5,299 nucleotides of DNA from DATJUF01 sp035524095. Lineage in GTDB: Bacteria; Desulfobacterota; Binatia; Binatales; Binataceae. The stretch's first letter is position 1. Each line of letters begins with the position of its first letter. The position numbers were made by a program, and so were the translations under genes. Location: NCBI GenBank assembly GCA_035524095.1, contig DATKPK010000068.1, forward strand, positions 1 to 5,299. Direction: 5' to 3'. Shown piece after piece: positions 1 to 5,299 of this stretch. Below the pieces are notes generated by a model. It had not been told where the DNA came from, searched no databases, and saw only the letters and a program-made list of their open reading frames with translations.

Positions 1-549
1 GCGACGAGGATGACGTAGACGCCGTAGAGCATCAGCTCGCGCCGCAGACATTCGGACCATCCTTCGAGGGCGAATATTTTGATGCGACATAAGCGCCCAT
101 GAAAGGCAGGCCGCGGCGGCCGCCAACCGAGCTAACATTGACGATTCGTCCCCGGTGGCCGCCCAGCGATCGGTCGGTGCCGAGCAGCGGCATGAAGCTT
201 TTTGTGACGGCGAACGCACCCGTCAGATTGATTTCAATCTGACGGCGAAAATCAGCAGTGTTCAAGTGAAGGGTAGGGCCAGGTACGGCGACGCCAGCGT
301 TATTGACGAGGCCGAGGAGACGTTCGCCGCCAAGACGTTCTCGCACTTCGACTGCTGCGTCGCCGATCAGCTTTTCATTGGTTACGTCAAAGAGCAGTGG
401 AGTGAAGTTGCCCCGCATGCAGACGTAGGACGATCGGCATCAGCGGTCCGCCGCAGGCTGCCAAAGACGTGAATGCCGCGTTGAGCGAGGAGCTTTGCGG
501 TTGCGAGTCCGATCCCGCTGGAGACCCCAGTGACGACCACTGCTTTCAT
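1..549 (-). pseudogene. Short-chain dehydrogenase/reductase (SDR), double-frameshifted and truncated by the window edge
   Basis: This is a classical SDR, an NAD(P)-dependent oxidoreductase with a Rossmann fold; its substrate cannot be told. Translation starts at ATG 549-547, with GAGGG seven bases upstream (557-561). The first frame opens MKAVVVTGVSSGIGLATAK, including the cofactor motif TGxxxGIG, but meets TAA at 384-382. Homology continues in a second frame with NNAG (about 304-293), the catalytic serine in NVSS (about 130) and the active-site YVASK (91-77). That frame ends at TGA after the lysine, while the expected continuation FALEGWSECLRRELMLYG lies in a third frame running off the left edge. 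The first break is explained by loss of one base, simplest in the C4 run at 411-414, since adding a base there joins the halves as ACGGNFTPLLFDV. The second looks like a two-base insertion at about 74-76. Two separate indels favour real decay, but assembly error is possible. The rest of the gene, perhaps 80 or more residues, is outside the window. Confidence 0.85.
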
Positions 550-556
550 GGCGCGA

Positions 557-613
557 CCCTCGTGACAGACCTACTCAACCTGTCTGCCCGGGCTACTCTG
601 CTTGGAGATTATA
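557..613 (-). promoter_or_regulatory. Promoter of the SDR gene: perfect -10 and Shine-Dalgarno
   Basis: On the minus strand a consensus TATAAT occupies 613-608, which predicts a transcript start near 600, a leader of about 50 bases and a GAGGG ribosome site at 561-557 ahead of the ATG at 549. No good -35 hexamer is found 16-18 bases upstream; the nearest candidate, TTGCCA, is only 13 bases away. The -35 position falls inside the near-palindrome at 618-658, which suggests an activator- or repressor-controlled promoter. Within the leader, GACAG (564-568) and CTGTC (580-584) form a small dyad with an 11-base spacer. The -10 match is directly seen; regulation is inferred. Confidence 0.45.
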
Positions 614-617
614 ATAA

Positions 618-658
618 CAGAGCAGTTGGCAAATCAGATCTGACTGGCAACTGCTCTG
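618..658. repeat. 41-bp near-palindrome (operator or terminator candidate)
   Basis: Perfect 11-bp arms, CAGAGCAGTTG (618-628) and CAACTGCTCTG (648-658), enclose a centre that is itself nearly symmetric around TCAGATCTGA (634-643). With one mismatch, one extra base and one further mismatch the two halves match along their whole length. The element sits four bases upstream of the SDR -10 box, over its -35 region, as an operator would. It also begins about 47 bases past the stop of the 95-residue gene, and minus-strand RNA would form a strong hairpin followed by UUAUUAUAAU. It could therefore terminate that gene, and it may do both jobs. Confidence 0.6.
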
Positions 659-705
659 CGTTGATTTGATGATTAGTGGAAAGGAGCGGCGAGCGCGAAA
701 ATCGA

Positions 706-993
706 TCAGGCAACCTTCTTGAAGCCGTGGCTATGGTCGCCAGTGACCACCTTCAACTGAGCGCATGGGGTCTTCGCCATTGAAGTGGGTGGGACCATCA
801 GGACTTCGGTGTTGCTGGCCATAACGCCGCCGAGGAATTTCGCTGCCAACTCACGAATGGTCAGCGGCCTGATGAGGCTCCGGCGTTGCAAGCGTAGTGC
901 TTCTGGCGTTCCCCAGATGTACCAATCGATTGCGGCCAAACCGATCACGCCGATAATCCCTGAAACTGCAATGAAGATCGTTGGGTACAACAT
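706..993 (-). CDS. Small single-pass membrane protein of unknown family
   Basis: I do not recognise this 95-residue protein. The start chosen is ATG 993-991, because GGAGG lies at 1007-1003 with a nine-base spacer. The in-frame ATG three codons earlier (1002) directly abuts that GGAGG, and a start at 1143 would add about 50 residues with no family resemblance. The product begins with a hydrophobic stretch, roughly residues 3-27 (TIFIAVSGIIGVIGLAAIDW), that can be a membrane anchor or uncleaved signal segment. After it come a basic segment RLQRRSLIRPL (about 34-44) and a polar tail with a single cysteine and HSHGFKK near the end. The tail probably faces the cytoplasm given the positive residues after the segment, though this is an inference. 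It is flanked by non-coding DNA on both sides and appears to be transcribed alone. The ribosome site and the membrane segment are its only supports. Confidence 0.55.
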   Translation of the reverse strand: MLYPTIFIAVSGIIGVIGLAAIDWYIWGTPEALRLQRRSLIRPLTIRELAAKFLGGVMASNTEVLMVPPTSMAKTPCAQLKVVTGDHSHGFKKVA

Positions 994-1238
994 TTTGGTC
1001 ATCCTCCGCCTTGGTGATTTGCAGGTAACGAGAGCATCGTTTATGCCACTGAGGTTTTCTTTGAAATCATTGGATAATTGCCGAATCCGCGTCGGCGATC
1101 CGTTTGCGAAGTGCGAATGCGAAACCAAATTGGGAAGCGTCAATCCGGTAATTAATAACTGAGTTGGCGATCGATCCGAGGCTACGGGCGGGTAGCCGCG
1201 GCCGAATCAGAGCGGAGCTGTCGGCGGTTTTGGGAGAA
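994..1238. other. Non-coding spacer between the 95-residue gene and the DUF2277 operon
   Basis: No convincing gene is seen in these 245 bases; open frames here show no family resemblance. The spacer should hold the promoter of the 95-residue gene. A TTGACG on the minus strand at 1143-1138 is a possible -35, but no matching -10 follows at the right distance. The GGAGG at 1007-1003 serves the ATG at 993. The stem-loop at 1177-1200 is described separately. Confidence 0.5.
1177..1200 (-). terminator. GC-rich stem-loop downstream of the DUF2277 operon
   Basis: GGCTAC (1180-1185) pairs with GTAGCC (1192-1197) across a six-base loop. The stem extends by two further pairs beyond one mismatch (1177-1178 with 1199-1200). 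It lies about 40 bases past the DUF2277 stop, where a terminator of the minus-strand operon would be expected. No run of T follows on either strand, so it is not a standard intrinsic terminator; it could be a transcript-end stabiliser or chance. Confidence 0.3.
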
Positions 1239-1508
1239 TCAGGGGTCGAATCGATGTTCGGCGCGGGCTTTGGCTTCAGCGGCCTCTTCCGCCCGATTCT
1301 TCGGGGGTGCGTTGGTTTCAAGCGAGACCAGGAGGCGAGTCGCGATACCGGCTATATCATCGATAGCGGCGAGGAAGGCAGGTTCGTTAGCTTTGGACGG
1401 CTTGTTGAAGCCGCTGATCTTTCTTACGAACTGAAGGGAGGCGGCGCGGACTTCGGCTTCGGTAACGGGAGGATCAAAGTTAAAGAGAGTTTTAATGTTG
1501 CGGCACAT
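1239..1508 (-). CDS. DUF2277 family protein
   Basis: This 89-residue protein matches the small DUF2277 family by its N-terminus, MCRNIKTLFNFDPP, followed by EVRAASLQFVRKISGFNKPS (about residues 19-38), an NE-AF segment near 41-45 and the basic, alanine-rich end KNRAEEAAEAKARAEHRF. Members of the family are usually about this length, so it appears complete. No biochemical function is established to my knowledge. It looks soluble and helical, with one cysteine at position 2 and no membrane segment. ATG 1508-1506 is preceded by only a weak GGA. It lies 37 bases after the QueC-like gene on the same strand and is probably the last gene of that operon. The recurring SGF-KPS core suggests a helical binding fold, but that is guesswork. 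Confidence 0.88.
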   Translation of the reverse strand: MCRNIKTLFNFDPPVTEAEVRAASLQFVRKISGFNKPSKANEPAFLAAIDDIAGIATRLLVSLETNAPPKNRAEEAAEAKARAEHRFDP

Positions 1509-1545
1509 TTTTCCAACTAATGGAGTTCGTGAAATGTCAAAAGTG

Positions 1546-2196
1546 CTATGAAGCAGAATAGATAGTGTGATCAGGTACCTCAGAAGAAAGAAAGGCGTTG
1601 CGGCGCTCAGCGCATTTGTTGCATCGGCCGCAGTGCTGGCCAGCAGCGGGAGCCATACAAGTTATAGTCAAGTGCAACGGCAATTCCCTGAACTGGCGGA
1701 TGATGTCGCTTTTGTGAAGTCCACGAAAAGGGGCTTCGACAATTACTTTGTGGCTGAGACCGGTGCTTAGGGTGTCCGCGAAGCGCTCGAAAAACTCCGG
1801 TGTCGCGTCGGGGAACGGGTTGCCGCCGAGTGATCCGATGGCGATGCGCGAGACGCCATGAGTACTGCACCATACGGCGGCCAAACCGATGAGAAGGATG
1901 TTGCGGCCGGGCAGAAAGACGGCACTGTCGGGTTCGTCCTTGCCGGGGACTTCTGCGCCGTTCAGGCTCCAATGGTCGCCGTAGATGGGTTTGATCGGCA
2001 CCGAGATTAGAACCGGCGGCCGGGCGTTGGGGCTTTCAAGCGCCGACAAGAACTGTTCAAGTGATTTTCGCTCAGTCGCCTCCCACGGGAAGCCCCATTG
2101 AATATAGATGGGGTAGACTTCCGCGGTGCGAGCCAAACCGGCTAGCAGAACTGAACTATCCAAGCCGCCGCTCGCGAGGACTGCTACACGATCCAT
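1546..2196 (-). CDS. QueC-like ATP-dependent synthase (7-cyano-7-deazaguanine synthase family), divergent subfamily
   Basis: The protein has 216 residues, close to the usual QueC size. QueC uses ATP and ammonia to convert 7-carboxy-7-deazaguanine to preQ0, the precursor of queuosine and other deazaguanines. Visible marks are the PP-loop SGGLDSS (residues 9-15), FLPGRN (94-99, the counterpart of VPARN), PFPDATPEFF (127-136, counterpart of YPDCRPEF) and four zinc ligands Cys180, Cys189, Cys192 and Cys195 in CGRCNKCAERRNAF. The classical DYxQRH motif after the second strand is absent; YIQWGFPWEATE (31-42) stands there, and YGDHW (72-76) is a further subfamily mark. I read this as a paralogous QueC-like group whose substrate may differ. 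ATG 2196 is preferred over ATG 2217 because AGGGG ends six bases before it and only one base separates it from the methyltransferase stop, which implies coupling. No queD, queE or queF is seen nearby. QueC-like proteins also occur in phage-defence cassettes, but no such partners are visible. Confidence 0.85.
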   Translation of the reverse strand: MDRVAVLASGGLDSSVLLAGLARTAEVYPIYIQWGFPWEATERKSLEQFLSALESPNARPPVLISVPIKPIYGDHWSLNGAEVPGKDEPDSAVFLPGRNILLIGLAAVWCSTHGVSRIAIGSLGGNPFPDATPEFFERFADTLSTGLSHKVIVEAPFRGLHKSDIIRQFRELPLHLTITCMAPAAGQHCGRCNKCAERRNAFLSSEVPDHTIYSAS

Positions 2197-2197
2197 A

Positions 2198-2992
2198 CTA
2201 TTCCCCTTTGGTGGCAAGGTTTAATGGCTGCGCGACCTTTTGTGCAAGAATAATCATGCGGCGCGTATTGATCGAATAGGATTCGCCGTCGAAGCCACCG
2301 TAGACGCTGGTCAGCGTCATACCGGCGTGCTCAAGGAGGCGCATCGTTTCCGTGAGTGTATAGAGGCGGATATGGTGACCGATAGAGTCGCGGCGGCCGC
2401 CCTCCGTGCTCACGATACTGAAGCTGACATGCATCCGGCTGCTGGCGAGATCCAGTTCGCGGAGTTCGACGTAGAGCGTGCCGTCAGCGCCCGCATGCCA
2501 GTCGTGCTGGATATAGTTAGCGACCGCCCACTCGCGATTCAGCATATCGAGGAGCAAGCGTCCGCCGGGCTTGAGCGCATTGGCAATCGAGGCCAGGACT
2601 TTGGCGTCTTCGGCTTCTGACTCCAGGTAACCGAATGAAGAGTACATGTTTACGATTGCGTCGAAGCGGCTGCGAAACGGAATTTCGCGCATGTCACCCG
2701 CGATAACTTCCAGCTGGAGATTGTCAGCCATGGCAGCCTGCCGCGCAAGCTCTAGGTAGGCCGGGTTGAGGTCGAGGCCAGTTACCTGAAAGCCGCGCCG
2801 GGCGAATTGAACGCAATGGCGGCCCTGGCCGCAGCATAGGTCGAGCAGAGAATCACCGGGCTTGAGCTGTAGAGCATTGGAGGCAAAGGCGGCCTCTTTT
2901 TCGGCGCGCTCCGCAGTAAATAGATGGCCGTAGACGTTCAGGTAGTCGTTGCGGAAAAAATCGACGTACCAAGTGGAAGGTTGTGATGCCAA
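2198..2992 (-). CDS. Class I SAM-dependent methyltransferase
   Basis: This 264-residue protein is a Rossmann-fold methyltransferase acting in the cytoplasm. Its substrate is unknown. Motif I is LLDLCCGQGRH (49-59), the acidic end of strand 2 is GLDLN (72-76), AGD (98-100) marks the adenine-binding turn, and DAIVNMYSSFGYL (111-123) with LKPGGRLLLDM (140-150) are motifs IV and V. The N-terminus (WYVDFFRNDYLNVYGHLFTAERA) and a C-terminal substrate region of about 100 residues resemble the small-molecule branch of the family. The start is TTG 2992-2990: AGGAG lies eight bases upstream (3005-3001), an in-frame TAA lies a few codons above it, and no ATG follows until residue 88. It is first in the operon. 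Its final codons (KGE) also encode the ribosome site of the QueC-like gene, so the two proteins are likely made in proportion and may work on the same compound. Confidence 0.87.
   Translation of the reverse strand: MASQPSTWYVDFFRNDYLNVYGHLFTAERAEKEAAFASNALQLKPGDSLLDLCCGQGRHCVQFARRGFQVTGLDLNPAYLELARQAAMADNLQLEVIAGDMREIPFRSRFDAIVNMYSSFGYLESEAEDAKVLASIANALKPGGRLLLDMLNREWAVANYIQHDWHAGADGTLYVELRELDLASSRMHVSFSIVSTEGGRRDSIGHHIRLYTLTETMRLLEHAGMTLTSVYGGFDGESYSINTRRMIILAQKVAQPLNLATKGE
2199..2208 (-). promoter_or_regulatory. Ribosome binding site of the QueC-like gene, inside the methyltransferase 3' end
   Basis: AAGGGG (2208-2203) overlaps the last sense codons of the methyltransferase. It is followed by its TAG stop (2200-2198), one base, and the ATG at 2196. 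This spacing decides the start of the QueC-like gene and indicates translational coupling by reinitiation or ribosome hand-over. Confidence 0.65.
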
Positions 2993-3205
2993 ACGAGACG
3001 CTCCTGGCGGCGGTATTTAATCAGGCAGTGTAGCCGAAATCGGCGATTTAGTGATGACACAACAGCGTCGGCGCAATTTCGAGGGATGACCAGCGCGGGC
3101 AGGTGTGATAGTTGAGCGCTCGATGAAGGCGCATCGAAGATATCAGCAAGGCCGCAGCGTGCGCGAGAAGCTGGCCAGAACTCGACGTCAAGAAAAGCGC
3201 CGCTG
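2993..3205. promoter_or_regulatory. Divergent intergenic region between the methyltransferase operon and the transporter
   Basis: The 213 bases between two divergently transcribed genes must carry both promoters unless the genes are fed from afar. On the minus strand AGGAG (3005-3001) is a strong ribosome site. Upstream of it TACACT and TTAAAT are possible -10 boxes, but neither has a good -35. On the plus side only a purine-rich AAGAAAAG (3190-3197) precedes the transporter ATG. A small dyad, AAATC (3037-3041) and GATTT (3045-3049), could be a half-site pair. No promoter can be assigned firmly, and no small gene is seen here. Confidence 0.35.
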
Positions 3206-4519
3206 ATGACCAGCCGATCGACATCATCTGAGTATAAGGCCGACACGCGCCGGATTTTTCTGTATTTCGGGCCGTTAACGCTGATGGTATACCTTTTCGC
3301 GCCGGAATCACTGCTCGATATCCCGACGTCCTACATGTTGAAGGATCATCTGGCAGCGACGGCGCCACAAGTCGCGATGTTCCGGCTGCTGACGGGACTA
3401 CCACTATATCTTGGGTTTATCTTCGGGCTGGCGCGAGACCTGTGGAATCCTTTTGGATGGCGCGATCGGGGTCACTTCATGATCTTCGCACCGGTGACCA
3501 CGGCGGTATTCGTGTGGATGGCACTGTCGCGGCTCTCGTATCCGGGCTTATTGATCGGAATGATACTCGCGACACTGACGTTCCGGTTTATCCTGGCGGC
3601 GTATCAGGGCTTACTTGCACTAATCGGGCAAGAGGCGCTGATGTCGGGACGGCTGAGTACGCTGTGGTCAGTATTTTCATACATTCCATTAGTCACCGCG
3701 ATTGTCGCGTCGGGGTTTATCTCTGAGTATCTGGTACCGCGCCAAACATTTTTGTTGGCGGCGATACTGACGTTATCGATCGGCGCGTTTGGGTTGTGGA
3801 AGCCTCAGCCGGTGTTCAGTCATGCGTACGAAAATGTCCAAGCAAAAGGGACGGGATTCATCGGAGACGTCAAGCGGCTGCTGAAGCATAGGGCGATCTA
3901 CCCGGCGGTTCTGATAAACTTCTTGTGGTACTTCATGCCGGGTTCCAACACGCCGGTGCAATTTTATCTGACTAACCACCTGCACACATCGGATGCTATC
4001 TACTCAGATCACCAGGGTATTTTCCTCGCGTCAAACATCCCGGCGTTTTTACTGTATGGCTGGCTCTGCACGAAGGTGCCGCTGCGGAAGTTGCTGTGGT
4101 GGGGGACTATAATTGGCATACCCTCGATGATTCCGCTGGCATTCATTAATTCTGCGGACCGCGCGCTGACATTGGCGGTGCCGATGGGTTTGATGAGCGG
4201 GCTGGGCACTGCGGCATATTATGATCTCACGGTGAGGTCGTGCCCTGCAGGTTTACAGGGGACCTTAATGATGCTGGTCACGGCAGTCTGGATGTTTTCG
4301 CTGAGGGGCGGCGATGTACTTGGGTCGAAGATTTACGCGAGCAGCCCGGCGCATGGAATTCTGTATTGTGTGATCGCGATGACGGCTGTGTACGTGCTGA
4401 TACTGCCGCTGCTTTGGATGATACCAAAGGAGATCATCGCGACGGCGGACGGCGAGCCGAATCCCGAGGCTGAGGCGGTAGTGATGGCTGGGCTCAGCGA
4501 AGCGGAGGCGGCGAAATAG
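3206..4519 (+). CDS. Major facilitator superfamily transporter, BT1/folate-biopterin transporter-like
   Basis: A 437-residue inner-membrane transporter with about 12 hydrophobic segments, near residues 17-36, 56-78, 91-110, 113-140, 152-174, 179-198, 229-250, 272-290, 295-314, 318-339, 348-366 and 385-408. A hydrophilic central loop lies around 200-228, the usual layout of two six-helix halves. The first loop, IPTSYMLKDHL (39-49) and then GLARDLWNP (74-82), recalls the BT1 pattern of a folate/pteridine carrier. RSCPAGLQGTLMMLVTAVW (344-362) resembles the later BT1 segment CPxGxEGTLFALL. That similarity is remembered by eye, so substrate assignment is weak. ATG 3206 is the first standard start in the open frame; only CTG and sense codons precede it back to a TGA at 3113. 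It is divergent from the methyltransferase operon and convergent with the TMEM175 gene. The C-terminal tail is acidic and alanine-rich (EAEAVVMAGLSEAEAAK). A general sugar-phosphate or drug carrier is an alternative. Confidence 0.72.
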   Translation: MTSRSTSSEYKADTRRIFLYFGPLTLMVYLFAPESLLDIPTSYMLKDHLAATAPQVAMFRLLTGLPLYLGFIFGLARDLWNPFGWRDRGHFMIFAPVTTAVFVWMALSRLSYPGLLIGMILATLTFRFILAAYQGLLALIGQEALMSGRLSTLWSVFSYIPLVTAIVASGFISEYLVPRQTFLLAAILTLSIGAFGLWKPQPVFSHAYENVQAKGTGFIGDVKRLLKHRAIYPAVLINFLWYFMPGSNTPVQFYLTNHLHTSDAIYSDHQGIFLASNIPAFLLYGWLCTKVPLRKLLWWGTIIGIPSMIPLAFINSADRALTLAVPMGLMSGLGTAAYYDLTVRSCPAGLQGTLMMLVTAVWMFSLRGGDVLGSKIYASSPAHGILYCVIAMTAVYVLILPLLWMIPKEIIATADGEPNPEAEAVVMAGLSEAEAAK

Positions 4520-4536
4520 CTTACGAGTCTCGCAAG
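4520..4536. terminator. Short stem-loop between convergent genes
   Basis: CTTACGAG and CTCGCAAG form a hairpin that starts one base after the transporter stop codon. The stem has one A-C mismatch on the plus-strand RNA, which becomes a G-U pair in minus-strand RNA. No clear T tract follows on either strand, so it is only a weak bidirectional terminator candidate for the two genes that converge across this 64-base gap. Confidence 0.25.
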
Positions 4537-4583
4537 AACACCCACGCCAGCACGGCCGTAGGGCTAGAGATCTCGAGCGCCGA

Positions 4584-5297
4584 TCACTGCGGGTCGCCGA
4601 TAGGTATGCGCTGGGGGAGGGAGGTGAGGCCGCGGATCTGGCGGACCGGAATGATGTAGTTGAGCGGCATCAGGGCGAAGATGATTATGGCAACGGTCTC
4701 GCTCAGGGGCGCGAGGGCGACGGCGAATAGATAGAGAATCGGTGTGAGGGCCAGGCGCAGACGGACCGCACGAATCGATGCTGTCGTGAGATCGAAGGTG
4801 ACGAGACGATGGCCGGCGGTCGAGTAGCAATAATGGACGAAGCGGACCAAGCCGAGGAGGGCGAGGTTAGTGCCGTAGATGGCAACCGCCAGCCATTGGT
4901 GGATATTGCGGCCGAGCAGTGAAGCGGAGAACGGCACGAAGGCCAGTCCCAGCAATAGCAACATCGTGAAGGCGATATCGATGCGGTCGGAGTGGATTAG
5001 CCAGTGAGATTCCATCCGATGGCCGTACCAGAAGACGGCAACGACGGCGAAGCTTATAACGAAGGAGATGAACTGCGGAGCCATCGCGGCGATGGCGTAA
5101 GCGAGCGTGGTGTTGGTCGCAGCGGTGGGTGCGCGCAGATCGAAGACCAGCAGGGTCAGGACGATGGCGAGGACGCCGTCGAAGAGGGCATCGAGGCGGC
5201 CGCGCGAGAAGCCGGCGATGTTCTCGTCGCGAGCCTCGTGAGAATGAGCGGACGGTTGGCCGGCGTTATGGTTGGGGGGTCTTCCTGCATTAGCCAT
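4584..5297 (-). CDS. TMEM175 (DUF1211) family potassium channel protein
   Basis: A 237-residue membrane protein of the TMEM175/DUF1211 family, whose bacterial members form tetrameric potassium-selective channels lining the pore with the first helix. The diagnostic region is FSRGRLDALFDGVLAIVLTLLVFDLR (30-55), with Arg34 and Asp40 of the RxxxFSD signature. SFAVVAVFWYGHR (82-94) and LLLLGLAFVPFSASLLGR (113-130) match the second and third helix signatures. Six hydrophobic segments fit near 35-54, 68-92, 105-125, 134-154, 183-199 and 201-218. The family FSD triplet is LFD here (38-40), a change in the motif thought to hold the helices together. The N-terminal tail of about 28 residues is polar with several histidines. 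ATG 5297 lies two bases from the right edge, so its ribosome site is not visible and a start further upstream cannot be excluded. No internal Met appears before residue 72. It converges with the transporter and probably has its own promoter outside the window. Confidence 0.88.
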   Translation of the reverse strand: MANAGRPPNHNAGQPSAHSHEARDENIAGFSRGRLDALFDGVLAIVLTLLVFDLRAPTAATNTTLAYAIAAMAPQFISFVISFAVVAVFWYGHRMESHWLIHSDRIDIAFTMLLLLGLAFVPFSASLLGRNIHQWLAVAIYGTNLALLGLVRFVHYCYSTAGHRLVTFDLTTASIRAVRLRLALTPILYLFAVALAPLSETVAIIIFALMPLNYIIPVRQIRGLTSLPQRIPIGDPQ

Positions 5298-5299
5298 AG

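Noticed and set aside
785..1162. Plus-strand open frame of 125 codons opposite the 95-residue gene
   Set aside because: It is antisense to the better supported minus-strand gene, has no recognisable domain and no good ribosome site.
1164..1520. Plus-strand open frame of 118 codons, glycine-rich
   Set aside because: It is the antisense shadow of the DUF2277 gene, whose minus-strand translation matches a known family.
1535..1540. Perfect TTGACA (minus strand) before the DUF2277 gene
   Set aside because: No -10 box lies 15-19 bases downstream (the position reads GTTGGA), so an internal promoter is not supported.
2197..2217. Upstream ATG (2217) as start of the QueC-like protein
   Set aside because: It would overlap the methyltransferase by 20 bases and lacks a well-placed Shine-Dalgarno, whereas ATG 2196 has AGGGG at six bases and begins exactly at the family N-terminus.
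4564..4885. Alternative minus-strand frames inside the TMEM175 gene (proline/arginine-rich)
   Set aside because: They are out-of-frame shadows of the TMEM175 coding sequence with low-complexity composition.
1..5299. Search by eye for CRISPR arrays, tRNAs, transposases, inverted terminal repeats and a defence cassette
   Set aside because: No spaced direct repeats, tRNA-like cloverleaf, transposase motifs or nuclease/effector partners were seen. The QueC-like gene alone does not make a Qat or type IV CBASS system, because no ATPase, cyclase or DNase partner is present.

Overview
The window looks like a chromosomal stretch of a moderately GC-rich, free-living (soil-type) bacterium. No rRNA, tRNA, transposase, integrase or CRISPR array is visible. 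The gene set (short-chain dehydrogenase, DUF2277, a non-classical QueC-like enzyme, a TMEM175 channel) would fit an acidobacterium or another soil phylum, but this is an impression from gene content and no taxonomic marker is present.

Layout from left to right. (1) 1-549, minus strand: the 5' part of a classical short-chain dehydrogenase/reductase that carries two independent frame breaks and runs off the left edge. It reads as a pseudogene, or as an assembly error. (2) 550-705: a promoter region with a perfect TATAAT on the minus strand next to a 41-bp near-palindrome. (3) 706-993, minus: a 95-residue protein of unknown family with one N-terminal membrane segment and a well-placed GGAGG. (4) 994-1238: non-coding, with a stem-loop near 1177-1200. 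(5) 1239-2992, minus: an apparent three-gene operon in the order SAM-dependent methyltransferase, QueC-like synthase, DUF2277 protein. The first two genes are separated by one base and look translationally coupled. (6) 2993-3205: a divergent promoter region. (7) 3206-4519, plus: a 12-segment MFS-type transporter resembling the folate-biopterin (BT1) branch. (8) 4584-5297, minus: a TMEM175/DUF1211 potassium-channel family protein, convergent with the transporter.

How the genes may work together. The methyltransferase, QueC-like enzyme and DUF2277 protein are the likeliest functional unit. The QueC-like protein keeps the SGGxDSS ATP-pyrophosphatase loop and the four zinc cysteines of QueC. It lacks the usual DYxQRH substrate motif, and no queD, queE or queF gene is in view, so it may act on a substrate other than the preQ0 precursor. 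The divergent transporter could move a related compound, but only adjacency supports that. The dehydrogenase pseudogene, the 95-residue membrane protein and the TMEM175 channel show no obvious link to this unit. I see no clear-cut new defence or mobile system. The most useful leads are the QueC-like cassette, the near-palindrome at the promoter of the broken dehydrogenase, and the altered FSD motif of the channel.
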